From positions 434,001-498,000 of the forward strand of contig NZ_JAUSSK010000005.1 in assembly GCF_030812295.1 (NCBI RefSeq): DNA of 64,000 nucleotides. Direction: 5' to 3'. Of this stretch, positions 1-9,677 are shown piece after piece (position 1 is the stretch's first letter; each line of letters opens with the position of its first letter). The DNA comes from Luteibacter jiangsuensis. Lineage in GTDB: Bacteria; Pseudomonadota; Gammaproteobacteria; Xanthomonadales; Rhodanobacteraceae. The notes beneath the pieces are model-generated. The model was not told the DNA's origin. It worked only from the letters and a program-made list of their open reading frames with translations, and did not search any database. The translations under genes were made by a program, and so were the position numbers.

Positions 1-17
1 GGGCCGGCGAGCGGGGC

Positions 18-332
18 TCAGCGATCGTCGCGGGTCCAGATCGCGCCTTCGGCTTCCTTCACGGGGAAGACCGGAACCGGCTCGTAGGCGGGCGGACAGG
101 TAACCTCGCCGGACCGGACGTCGAAACGGGCACCGTGCCGGACACATTCGACCTCGAAGCCATTCACCGGCCCACCAGCCAGTTCGCCGCCATCGTGCGT
201 GCAGACGTCTTCGATGGCGTAGAGATCGCCGTCGATGTTGTATACGGCGATCGCCGTATCGCCGTCCCACACCACCCGGTACTCGCCGGGAAGCAACTCG
301 CTACGCGTCCCTACCCGTACCCAACCGTTCAT
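18..332 (-). CDS. Rieske-type [2Fe-2S] ferredoxin, last gene of the SUF operon
   Basis: This is a 104-residue Rieske-fold protein that probably carries electrons as a small cytoplasmic ferredoxin. The two cluster-binding boxes are visible: C-T-H in the first half and C-V-R-H about 20 residues later, which supply the usual two Cys and two His ligands. The length fits free-standing Rieske ferredoxins of the non-heme oxygenase component type. An ATG at 332 was chosen because it overlaps the stop of the upstream GNAT gene by 4 bases (ATGA). A longer in-frame reading runs back into the GNAT gene and is unlikely. Similar genes sit at the end of SUF operons in related bacteria. Its redox partner cannot be told from the sequence. 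Confidence 0.88.
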   Translation of the reverse strand: MNGWVRVGTRSELLPGEYRVVWDGDTAIAVYNIDGDLYAIEDVCTHDGGELAGGPVNGFEVECVRHGARFDVRSGEVTCPPAYEPVPVFPVKEAEGAIWTRDDR

Positions 333-862
333 GTGCGCAATTCCTTCGTCAGGTACTCGAAGCGCAGGTCGTCGCGCTGCGGGAGACCGACGCGTTCGTC
401 GCCATAGGGGAATGGTTTCGTCCGGCCGGTACGGAGGTAGCCGCGCCGCTCGTACCAGGCGATGAGTTCGACGCGGATATCGATCACTGTCATTTCGACA
501 CGTTGGCATCCCCACTCGTCGCGGGCGATGCGCTCGACCTCTTCGATCACCAGCCGGCCGATGCCCGCCCCCTGCAGCGGCGGGTGAACGGAAAACATGC
601 CGAAGTAGCAGGCCCCGCCTTGCCGCTCGATGTAGCAGGACGCGGCGACCACCCCATCCCGCTCGAACAGCACGAAACGCCCGTTCCCGCCGGAGAGCAA
701 TGCCTCGATTTCGGTGACGTCGGTACGCCGGCCGTGCAGGAAATCCGCCTCTGTGGTCCAACCCGCACGACTGGCATCGCCGCGGTAGGCGGATTCGACT
801 AGCGCGGCGATGACGGGAGCGTCGGCCGGGGTGGCTTTGCGGAAGGCATGCTTGATGGTCAT
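329..862 (-). CDS. GNAT-family N-acetyltransferase
   Basis: A 177-residue protein with the GNAT fold, expected to transfer an acetyl group from acetyl-CoA to an amine. The acetyl-CoA binding motif A is visible around residues 100-115 (V-H-P-x-x-Q-G-x-G-I-G), and a W-Y-E-R-R-G-Y segment follows near residue 145, as in many family members. The substrate is unknown. The gene begins 17 bases after sufS and overlaps the Rieske gene by 4 bases, so it is almost certainly co-transcribed with the SUF genes. Whether it acts in iron-sulfur metabolism or just shares the operon cannot be decided here. Confidence 0.85.
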   Translation of the reverse strand: MTIKHAFRKATPADAPVIAALVESAYRGDASRAGWTTEADFLHGRRTDVTEIEALLSGGNGRFVLFERDGVVAASCYIERQGGACYFGMFSVHPPLQGAGIGRLVIEEVERIARDEWGCQRVEMTVIDIRVELIAWYERRGYLRTGRTKPFPYGDERVGLPQRDDLRFEYLTKELRT

Positions 863-879
863 GCGGGAATCTTAGCGGT

Positions 880-2127
880 TCAGAGCAGCAGCTTGCGCAC
901 CCGGCCGACAGCTTCGATGAAGCCGTCCACCTCGGCCTTCGTGTTGTAGAAGGCCAGCGAGGCTCGCAGCGTGGCCGGTACGCCGAAGAACTGCATCAAC
1001 GGGTGGGCGCAATGGTGGCCCGAGCGAACGGCCACGCCCTGCAGGTCGAGCAAGGTGGCCATGTCGTTGGCGTGCGCTCCCTCCAGCAGGAAGGAAATGA
1101 CCGGTTCCTTCTCCTTCGCACGACCGAAGATGCGTACACCCGGCAGGTTTTCGATCGCATCGGTGGCATACGCCAGGAGTTCCTGCTCATAAGCCTTGAG
1201 CCGGTCGAAGCCCAAGCCCTCGAGGTACGCGATCGCCGCGGGGATACCCGCGAAACCCGCGATATTCGGTGTGCCCGCTTCGAACCGGTGCGGCGGATCG
1301 GCGAAGACGGTGCCGTCGAAGCGCACCTCGCGGATCATCTCGCCGCCACCGAAGAAGGGCGGCATCGCCATCAGGTGCTCGCGCTTCGCCCATAGCGCGC
1401 CGGTGCCTGTCGGCGCCATCATCTTATGACCGGTGATGGCATAGAAGTCGCAACCGAGCGCCTGAACGTCGATCCGGCGATGCGGCGCCGCCTGTGAACC
1501 GTCGACCAGCAGCGGGATACCGCGCTTACGGCACTCGCGGGCGATCTCACGGACCGGATTCACCGTGCCCAGCACGTTGGAAACGTGGGCGACGCAGGCG
1601 AGTTTCACCTCGGGCGTCAGCATCTCGATGTACTTCTCGACGATCAGCTCACCGTTCGCATCGATCGGCGCGGCCTTCACCGTGGCACCGGTACGTTCGG
1701 CCACCAGCTGCCAGGGGACGATGTTGGCGTGGTGCTCCATCACCGTGGTGAGGATCGCGTCCCCCGCCTTCAGTCGTGGCAAGGCGTAACTGTAGGCCAC
1801 CAAATTGATCGCCTGTGTCGTTCCGGAGGTGAGGATCACCTCGTCCCGCGAGGGTGCGTTGACGAACCGTGCGATGGCGTCGCGCGCGGCCTCGTAAGAC
1901 GCCGTGGCTTCCTCGCCCAGCGTGTGCACCGCGCGCGCCACATTGGCGTTGTGCTCGCGATAGTGCCGGTCCACCGCCTCGATCACCGATACCGGCTTCT
2001 GCCCGGTGTTGGCATTGTCGAAATAGATCAGCGGCTTTCCGTGGACGGTCCGCGACAACAGCGGGAAGTCGGCGCGGATGTGTTCGACGTCCAGCGGCAA
2101 GGTGGCTGTTTCGGGCTTGGCGTTCAT
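880..2127 (-). CDS. sufS: Cysteine desulfurase SufS
   Basis: A 415-residue class V aminotransferase-fold enzyme. It uses PLP to remove sulfur from L-cysteine as an enzyme-bound persulfide for the SufBCD scaffold. The PLP lysine is in the G-H-K-M-M motif (about residue 235) and the persulfide-forming cysteine is in R-S-G-H-H-C-A-H-P (about residue 373). Both are offset by the same nine residues from my recollection of E. coli SufS numbering. The start ATG at 2127 follows a GGAG ribosome site and lies 16 bases after the sufD stop. Longer in-frame readings run into sufD and are artefacts. No SufE or SufU activator gene is seen nearby. Confidence 0.96.
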   Translation of the reverse strand: MNAKPETATLPLDVEHIRADFPLLSRTVHGKPLIYFDNANTGQKPVSVIEAVDRHYREHNANVARAVHTLGEEATASYEAARDAIARFVNAPSRDEVILTSGTTQAINLVAYSYALPRLKAGDAILTTVMEHHANIVPWQLVAERTGATVKAAPIDANGELIVEKYIEMLTPEVKLACVAHVSNVLGTVNPVREIARECRKRGIPLLVDGSQAAPHRRIDVQALGCDFYAITGHKMMAPTGTGALWAKREHLMAMPPFFGGGEMIREVRFDGTVFADPPHRFEAGTPNIAGFAGIPAAIAYLEGLGFDRLKAYEQELLAYATDAIENLPGVRIFGRAKEKEPVISFLLEGAHANDMATLLDLQGVAVRSGHHCAHPLMQFFGVPATLRASLAFYNTKAEVDGFIEAVGRVRKLLL

Positions 2128-2143
2128 GGCTTGGCTCCGTAAC

Positions 2144-3466
2144 TTATTCGGCGGCGGGACTGGTCGGCAGGTGCGCGACCAGCAGTTCGCCCAGATGCTC
2201 GCGCAAGGCCTCGTTCGGCAGCGATTCGAACACGGCACGGCAAAACGCCAGCGTGAGCAGGCTGCGCGCCTGGACCAACGGGATACCGCGGGAACGCAGG
2301 TAGAAAAGCGAGCGTTCATCAAGCTGGCCGATGGTGGCACCGTGCGCCGCCTTCACCTCGTCGGCATAGATCTCGAGTTCCGGCTTGGTGTCGATCTCGG
2401 CCTGTCCGGACAGCAGCAGGTTCTTGTTGCTGAGCGAGGCATCGGTGCCATCGGCACCCTCGGAGACCACGATCGCGCCACGGAACACCCCGCGCGAGCG
2501 GCCGTCGGCGATCCCGCGCCACAGGGCATCGGATGCCGTGTTCCGCGCGTTGTGCCGGATCTCGAGTTGCGTATCGGCGTGCTGCCGGCCCGACAGGGCG
2601 AACACGCCGCGCGAATCGAAGCGCGCACCATCGCCCACCAGCTCGGCGCTCACTTCATGCCGGACGAGCGCGCCGCCGAGTTCGAGGGCGTGCAGGGTCA
2701 CTTCGGCCCGCTCGTCGAGACGGACATGACTGCGGCGAACCAGTGTGGTGGCGACCGAGGCGTCCTGGACCACGACGAGGCCCAGGCGGGCCCCTTCGCC
2801 AGCGACGACATCGGAGACCAGCGTGCCGAGTTGCGCGGCGGCGCCCGCCGAGACGAAGTGCTCGACGATTTCCGCACTCGCGTACTTGCCGATTTCCACG
2901 AGCACGCGCACATGCCAGGCGCTATCGCCCTGGACGCCGCTGGAAACGTGCACGATATGCAACGGCTTCGCCAGGGCGACGCCCTCGGATATGCGAAGCA
3001 CGAGACCGTCCGTGGACAACGCCGCATTCAGGTGCGCGAAGGCATCCGCGGCGGCGCGCCGGTAACGGTTGGCCAGCGCGAAGCGCAAGGGCTCGGGATG
3101 GGTGGACAGCGCGCCGGACAACGGGGTCCATTCGACACCGTCGGCATCGAGCGAGGAAAGATCGGCGCGAAACGCACCGTCGACAAAGACGACACGGCCG
3201 CCGTCGACACCGGGCAAGGCATACAGCGCGGGATCGACGATGGCGGCAACGGCGGCCGCACGGTCGGCGAGTGCGAACCCGCGCTGCGACAGCGCACGCA
3301 GCGGCGTGTACTTCCACGCCTCGTCACGCCCTTCCGGCAGGCCGGTGACAGCGAAGGCATCGAGATTTTCCGCACGCGCGGCGTCGAGCCATGCGATGCC
3401 GGTCGAGGGAAGCGTGGCGGCGGCGTCCAGTGCCGCCCGCACGAACGGGGACGGCGCGTTGCTCAT
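2144..3466 (-). CDS. sufD: Fe-S cluster assembly protein SufD
   Basis: A 440-residue member of the SufB/SufD family, which forms the SufBC2D scaffold complex in the cytoplasm. It has the family's right-handed beta-helix core and a conserved C-terminal portion (residues about 330-430) with an I-G-Q-L-D-E-R-S-L-F-Y-L-R-S-R-G segment typical of the SufB/SufD core. SufD usually supplies a cluster-ligand histidine and supports iron entry. The ATG at 3466 overlaps the sufC stop by 4 bases, which indicates translational coupling. An upstream in-frame extension of about 19 residues lies inside sufC and is rejected. Confidence 0.95.
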   Translation of the reverse strand: MSNAPSPFVRAALDAAATLPSTGIAWLDAARAENLDAFAVTGLPEGRDEAWKYTPLRALSQRGFALADRAAAVAAIVDPALYALPGVDGGRVVFVDGAFRADLSSLDADGVEWTPLSGALSTHPEPLRFALANRYRRAAADAFAHLNAALSTDGLVLRISEGVALAKPLHIVHVSSGVQGDSAWHVRVLVEIGKYASAEIVEHFVSAGAAAQLGTLVSDVVAGEGARLGLVVVQDASVATTLVRRSHVRLDERAEVTLHALELGGALVRHEVSAELVGDGARFDSRGVFALSGRQHADTQLEIRHNARNTASDALWRGIADGRSRGVFRGAIVVSEGADGTDASLSNKNLLLSGQAEIDTKPELEIYADEVKAAHGATIGQLDERSLFYLRSRGIPLVQARSLLTLAFCRAVFESLPNEALREHLGELLVAHLPTSPAAE

Positions 3467-4248
3467 GCCGGCGCCCCGGCGAGATCGGCCTTGCGCAGTT
3501 CCGGATGCGTGTCGGCGAGCCACGCATAACCCTGCTCTTCCAGCTTCAGGGCGAGGTTCTTGTCGCCACTCTCGACGATGCGGCCGCCGGCGAGCACGTG
3601 GACGAAGTCCGGCTCGATATAGTCGAGCAGGCGCTGGTAGTGGGTCACTATCACGAACGAGCGGTCCGGCGAGCGCAGGGCGTTGACGCCCTCGGCCACC
3701 TGCTTCAGGGCATCGATGTCCAGGCCGGAATCGGTTTCGTCGAGGATGGCCAGCTTCGGCTCGAGCACGGCCATCTGGAAGATCTCGTTACGTTTCTTCT
3801 CGCCACCGGAGAATCCTTCGTTCACCGCGCGGTGCAGCAGTTCGTCGGAGATCTGCATCACCTTCAGCTTCTCGCGGACCAGCTTGAGGAAGCGCATGGA
3901 GTCCAGCTCGGCTTCACCGCGGAACTTCCGCTGCGCGTTGAGCGCGGCACGCAGGAAGTAGGTGTTGTTCACTCCCGGGATTTCCACCGGATACTGGAAG
4001 GCCAGGAAGACGCCGACGGCGGCACGCTCTTCCGGCTCCAGCGCGAGGAGGTCGCGGCCGTCGAAGGTGACGGAGCCTTCGGTCACCTCGTAGCCATCGC
4101 GCCCCGCGAGCACATTGCCGAGCGTGGACTTGCCCGCGCCGTTGGGCCCCATGATGGCGTGCACCTCGCCGGGCTTCACCGCGAGCGAAAGGCCTTTGAG
4201 GATCTCCTTGCCTTCGACGCGGGCATGGAGGTTGTCGATCTTGAGCAT
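3463..4248 (-). CDS. sufC: Fe-S cluster assembly ATPase SufC
   Basis: A 261-residue ABC-type ATPase that drives conformational change in the SufBCD scaffold. Visible motifs are Walker A (G-P-N-G-A-G-K-S-T, about residues 33-41), a SufC-type Q-Y-P-V-E-I-P-G-V segment, the signature F-S-G-G-E-K-K-R-N, and Walker B with an unusual D-E-T-D-S-G-L-D. The M-L-K-I-D start at 4248 matches the usual SufC N-terminus. An in-frame ATG at 4254 and a TTG at 4269 are possible alternatives that add 2 or 7 residues. The stop overlaps the sufD start. Confidence 0.95.
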   Translation of the reverse strand: MLKIDNLHARVEGKEILKGLSLAVKPGEVHAIMGPNGAGKSTLGNVLAGRDGYEVTEGSVTFDGRDLLALEPEERAAVGVFLAFQYPVEIPGVNNTYFLRAALNAQRKFRGEAELDSMRFLKLVREKLKVMQISDELLHRAVNEGFSGGEKKRNEIFQMAVLEPKLAILDETDSGLDIDALKQVAEGVNALRSPDRSFVIVTHYQRLLDYIEPDFVHVLAGGRIVESGDKNLALKLEEQGYAWLADTHPELRKADLAGAPA

Positions 4249-4269
4249 GTGCATGGCGGTGCTGTCCAA

Positions 4270-4677
4270 TCAGGGCGTGAGGTGCGAGAGCGCGTCGAGC
4301 GCGTCGTCGCGGCGATCCCAGGGCACGAAGATGTGGTCGTGCAGGAACGCGGATACGGGGTTGCAGGGGATGCCGCGCTTGGCGAGCGCGGCGGATACGG
4401 CGGCCATCATGCCGACCGCGGTGAGACTCGACTGCACGCGCAACGTGATGCGCGCCCAGAGCAGGCGGTCGCCTTGCACATCGTCACCATCGACATCCAC
4501 GATCAGCGTGCTGCCTTCGGCCTCGCGGAACATCATCAGCGCGTCGGCCAGGCGCGTCCGCGCCTTCTCGTGCGAGACGTGGAGGAAGCGCTTGGGGATC
4601 GGGTCGATCTCCGGATCCAGTGCGGCGAGCAGCGCGCGCAGATCGGTCACGCCCGGTGCGGAACCGGCAATGCCCAT
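4270..4677 (-). CDS. ACT-domain protein (DUF2241-like) between sufB and sufC
   Basis: A 135-residue protein that resembles the small stand-alone ACT-domain family once called DUF2241 (COG3602). The C-terminal half has the family pattern I-T-L-R-V-x-S-S-L-x-A-V-G, then A-x-R-G-I-x-x-N and H-D-H-I-F-V-P, residues about 77-118. ACT domains usually bind amino acids or other small metabolites, but I know of no defined role for this family. The gene starts 2 bases after the sufB stop and ends just before sufC, so it is embedded in the SUF operon. That placement is unusual and might mean a cysteine- or metabolite-sensing role, which is inference only. Confidence 0.8.
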   Translation of the reverse strand: MGIAGSAPGVTDLRALLAALDPEIDPIPKRFLHVSHEKARTRLADALMMFREAEGSTLIVDVDGDDVQGDRLLWARITLRVQSSLTAVGMMAAVSAALAKRGIPCNPVSAFLHDHIFVPWDRRDDALDALSHLTP

Positions 4678-4679
4678 CG

Positions 4680-6158
4680 TCAGCCCACCGCGCCTTCGAG
4701 GGAGACCTCGAGCAGCTTCTTGGCTTCGACGGCGAACTCCATCGGCAGTTCGCGGAACACCTGCTTACAGAAACCGTCGACGATCATCGACACGGCATCT
4801 TCCTCGCCAATGCCTCGCGAGAGGCAATAGAACAACTGGTCGTCGGAAATTTTCGAGGTGGTGGCTTCGTGCTCGACGATCGCGTTCGGATTCTTCACTT
4901 CCATGTACGGAAAGGTATGCGCGCCGCACTTCTTTCCGATGAGGAGGGAATCGCATTGGGTGTAGTTGCGCGCACCGTCCGCACCCTTTTCGATCTTCAC
5001 CAGGCCGCGATAGCTGTTCGAGCTGCGGCCGGCGCTGATGCCCTTGGCGACGATTTTCGACTTGGTGCCCTTGCCGATGTGGATCATCTTGGTGCCGGTA
5101 TCGGCCTGCTGGCGGTGGTGCGTGAGCGCCACGGAGTAGAACTCGCCCACTGAGCGGTCGCCCCGCAGCACGCAGCTGGGGTACTTCCAGGTGATCGCGG
5201 AACCGGTCTCGACCTGGGTCCAGGAGATTTTCGAATCCGCGCCACGGCAGTCGCCCCGCTTGGTCACGAAGTTGTAGATGCCACCCACGCCGTTCTCGTC
5301 GCCGGGATACCAGTTCTGCACGGTGGAATACTTGATCTGGGCGCGCTCCAGCGCGACCAGCTCGACCACCGCGGCGTGCAGCTGGTTCTCGTCGCGCATG
5401 GGCGCCGTGCAGCCTTCCAGGTACGACACATAAGCGTCGTCCTCGGCCACGATGAGGGTGCGTTCGAACTGCCCGGTGTTGATCGCGTTGATGCGGAAGT
5501 AGGTGGACAACTCCATGGGGCAACGCACGCCCTTGGGGATGAACACGAAGCTGCCGTCGGAGAACACGGCCGAGTTCAGCGCGGCGAAGTAGTTGTCGCC
5601 CGTGGGCACGACGCTGCCCAGGTATTGGCGCACGAGGTCGCCGTGCTCGCGGATCGCCTCGGACATCGAGCAGAAGATCACACCGGCCTCGGCCAGTTCC
5701 TTGCGGAAAGTGGTGCCCACCGACACCGAGTCGAACACCGCATCCACGGCGACGCCGGCCAACCTGGCCCGCTCATGCAAGGGCACGCCGAGTTTCTCGT
5801 AGGTCTCGAGCAGCTTGGGGTCGACCTCGTCCAGCGACTTCGGACCAGCCTTCGGGGCCGAGTAGTAGCTGACCGCCTGGTAATCGATGGGCGCGATGTC
5901 GAGCTTCGCCCAGTCGGGCTCGGGCATGGTCAGCCAATGGCGATACGCGGCAAGGCGCCACTCGGTCATCCACTCGGGCTCCTGCTTGATCGCGGAGAGC
6001 TGGCGGACGATGTCCTCGCTCAGGCCGGGAGGCAAGCTGGTGGATTCGATGTCGGTGACGAAACCGGCTTCGTAGCGGCGGTTGAGGGCCGCTTCGACTT
6101 CGGCGTTATCGCGCACCGGGGCTGCCACGTCGCGTGTCATGTTCTCACTCTCGTTCAT
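4680..6158 (-). CDS. sufB: Fe-S cluster assembly scaffold SufB
   Basis: A 492-residue SufB, the scaffold subunit on which new iron-sulfur clusters form. The sequence follows SufB throughout: S-Y-Y-S-A-P-K, an F-K-E/R-x-L-x-E-A-G-V-I-F segment, [17 protein letters not shown], a G-D-C-R-G segment with cysteine, and a C-terminal H-E-A-T-T-S-K-I-S core. The start ATG at 6158 overlaps the stop of the Rrf2 regulator by 4 bases. A second in-frame ATG six codons later (6140) is a weaker choice. Longer readings enter the regulator gene and are rejected. Confidence 0.96.
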   Translation of the reverse strand: MNESENMTRDVAAPVRDNAEVEAALNRRYEAGFVTDIESTSLPPGLSEDIVRQLSAIKQEPEWMTEWRLAAYRHWLTMPEPDWAKLDIAPIDYQAVSYYSAPKAGPKSLDEVDPKLLETYEKLGVPLHERARLAGVAVDAVFDSVSVGTTFRKELAEAGVIFCSMSEAIREHGDLVRQYLGSVVPTGDNYFAALNSAVFSDGSFVFIPKGVRCPMELSTYFRINAINTGQFERTLIVAEDDAYVSYLEGCTAPMRDENQLHAAVVELVALERAQIKYSTVQNWYPGDENGVGGIYNFVTKRGDCRGADSKISWTQVETGSAITWKYPSCVLRGDRSVGEFYSVALTHHRQQADTGTKMIHIGKGTKSKIVAKGISAGRSSNSYRGLVKIEKGADGARNYTQCDSLLIGKKCGAHTFPYMEVKNPNAIVEHEATTSKISDDQLFYCLSRGIGEEDAVSMIVDGFCKQVFRELPMEFAVEAKKLLEVSLEGAVG

Positions 6159-6607
6159 GCGTTTGCCTGTGCGGCCTGGGCCGCATCCTTCGCCGGCGCC
6201 CCGGGGCGCGCGGCCAGCATCTGTGCCAGGGTCATGGAACGCAGCACGCCGTCGATGGCCCCGGAGACCGACCGCCAGCTGTCGCTGACGCCGCACTGGG
6301 ACTGCCGGTCGCAATGGCCCTGGGCCACGCTGCATTCGGTCATGCCGATCGGACCTTCCATCGCCTCGACGATGTCGGCGAGGCTGATCGCCTCGGCCGG
6401 ACGGGCGAGGCGGTAACCGCCGTTGACCCCGCGAAACGACTCCACCAATCCGGCGTGGCCCAGCAGCTTCAGCAGCTTCGAGACCGTCGGCAGCTCCAGG
6501 CGCGCCTCCTCGGCGATCTGGGCGGTGCTCAGAACGTCGGCGGGATGCGCGGCGATGCAGGTCATCACCACGGTCGCGTAATCGGTCAATCGGCTGACAC
6601 GGAGCAT
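6155..6607 (-). CDS. sufR: Rrf2-family regulator of the SUF operon
   Basis: A 150-residue winged-helix regulator of the Rrf2 family. It starts with [14 protein letters not shown] and has a helix-turn-helix at residues about 27-50. Three cysteines (C92, C99, C105) match the iron-sulfur ligands of IscR and SUF-type Rrf2 regulators, so the protein probably senses cluster supply. It is the first gene of the operon, and its stop overlaps the sufB start. I would expect it to repress its own operon when clusters are plentiful. The symbol follows usage for the SUF-linked regulator in proteobacteria and should not be confused with cyanobacterial SufR. Confidence 0.9.
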   Translation of the reverse strand: MLRVSRLTDYATVVMTCIAAHPADVLSTAQIAEEARLELPTVSKLLKLLGHAGLVESFRGVNGGYRLARPAEAISLADIVEAMEGPIGMTECSVAQGHCDRQSQCGVSDSWRSVSGAIDGVLRSMTLAQMLAARPGAPAKDAAQAAQANA

Positions 6608-6625
6608 GGGGAGGGGATGTCGTCA

Positions 6626-8659
<2,034 letters not shown>

Positions 8660-8675
8660 GCCTGTCCCGTCGATC

Positions 8676-8748
8676 GGGTGGGAAGCGGCCTTGGCCGCGA
8701 TCGGGCATCCGTCAAGAGCCCGTTCGTGCGCCAACGCGCTTCCCACCC
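8676..8748. repeat. REP-like inverted repeat after amtB
   Basis: Perfect 12-base arms GGGTGGGAAGCG (8676-8687) and CGCTTCCCACCC (8737-8748) flank an inner hairpin GCGGCC-TT-GGCCGC (8685-8698). The plan matches the other REP units of this window (GTGGGA, a GC stem around TTG, then GAT) with a different stem. It lies between the convergent amtB and RidA genes and may also act as a transcription stop, although no T-run follows. Confidence 0.75.
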
Positions 8749-8765
8749 GCAAGGGCGCATGAGTG

Positions 8766-9257
8766 TCACGGGCGGACGGCGGTGACTTCGATTTCCACGA
8801 GGAAGTTCGGGCTCGCCAACGCGGCCACCTGCATCGCCGAGCGCGATGGCAGGTTCGGTTGCGCCGCGGTACCGAAGAACTGCGTATAGCCCGCCATGAA
8901 CCCGGCGAAGTCCATCTTGCCACCCTTGGCGGGATCGCCGACCAGGAAGACCTGCATCTTCACGACGTCACCCATCGACAAACCCATGCCCTTCAGTTGC
9001 TTCTCGATCGAGGTCAGCACGACGACGGTCTGCGTCTTCGTGTCGCCATAGGCCTGCGGGCTGTCCTTCGGTGCGTTCGCATCGGCCACCGGCGGCACGA
9101 CGCCACTCAGGAAGACGAGGGTCTTGCCCGCGGGAATTTCCACCGCGGCGGAAATGGGAAACGTGCTGTTCGGAATTTTGTGCCGTACGACATCGGCGGC
9201 GAGCGCGGGCGCGGTGGCGGCAAGCAGCAGCGATGCGATCAGTGTTGGCTTGAACAT
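8766..9257 (-). CDS. Exported RidA-family protein
   Basis: A 163-residue protein made of a Sec signal peptide (residues 1-20, ending A-L-A-A) and a RidA/YjgF/UK114 domain. RidA proteins hydrolyse reactive enamine/imine intermediates to keto compounds and ammonia. Signal-bearing members are a minority, so this one should act in the periplasm. It is the last gene of a three-gene operon, 3 bases after the cytochrome c gene, and would deal naturally with imines made by the flavin amine oxidase encoded upstream. That link is inferred from gene order. Confidence 0.85.
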   Translation of the reverse strand: MFKPTLIASLLLAATAPALAADVVRHKIPNSTFPISAAVEIPAGKTLVFLSGVVPPVADANAPKDSPQAYGDTKTQTVVVLTSIEKQLKGMGLSMGDVVKMQVFLVGDPAKGGKMDFAGFMAGYTQFFGTAAQPNLPSRSAMQVAALASPNFLVEIEVTAVRP

Positions 9258-9260
9258 GGG

Positions 9261-9677
9261 TCAGTTGTCCTCGTCGGTGGGAGCGGCAGCGGGACGGAAC
9301 GCCTTCACGTCATCGGGCTTCAAGGTGTCCGAATAGGCGTTGCCGAAGTGGCTGCGCACGTAGTTGACCACGTCCGCGACCTGGGCGTCCGTCAACAGGG
9401 GGCCGAAGGCCGGCATGGCGCCACGGCCATTCATCACCATCACGACGGGATAAGCCGCCGACGCGAGCTTCGGATTGCTCGCCAGCGCCGGATAATGACC
9501 CGCGCCGACGGCACCCTTCGCGTCCGCCATATGGCAGCCTTGGCAGATGTGCGTGAAGATCTGCTGGCCGGTGGCGTGCGAGGCCTCCTTGGCATCGATG
9601 AAATCGGCATCGGTCTTTTGCGCCAGGGCGAAACCGGGCGACACGAGCAACGCGATCGCGAGGATGATCGTTTTCAT
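9261..9677 (-). CDS. Periplasmic cytochrome c, single haem
   Basis: A 138-residue class I cytochrome c with a signal peptide (residues 1-19, ending A-L-A-Q). The haem-binding motif C-Q-G-C-H is at residues about 45-49, and the distal methionine is probably in the G-R-G-A-M-P-A-F segment near residue 88. The ATG at 9677 overlaps the stop of the upstream oxidase by 4 bases. It probably accepts electrons from that oxidase and passes them to the respiratory chain, which is inference from the tight coupling. Confidence 0.9.
   Translation of the reverse strand: MKTIILAIALLVSPGFALAQKTDADFIDAKEASHATGQQIFTHICQGCHMADAKGAVGAGHYPALASNPKLASAAYPVVMVMNGRGAMPAFGPLLTDAQVADVVNYVRSHFGNAYSDTLKPDDVKAFRPAAAPTDEDN

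Noticed and set aside
3463-4269. TTG start for sufC at 4269
   Set aside because: It abuts the upstream stop and would add seven residues before the conserved M-L-K-I-D N-terminus of SufC; no ribosome site supports it.
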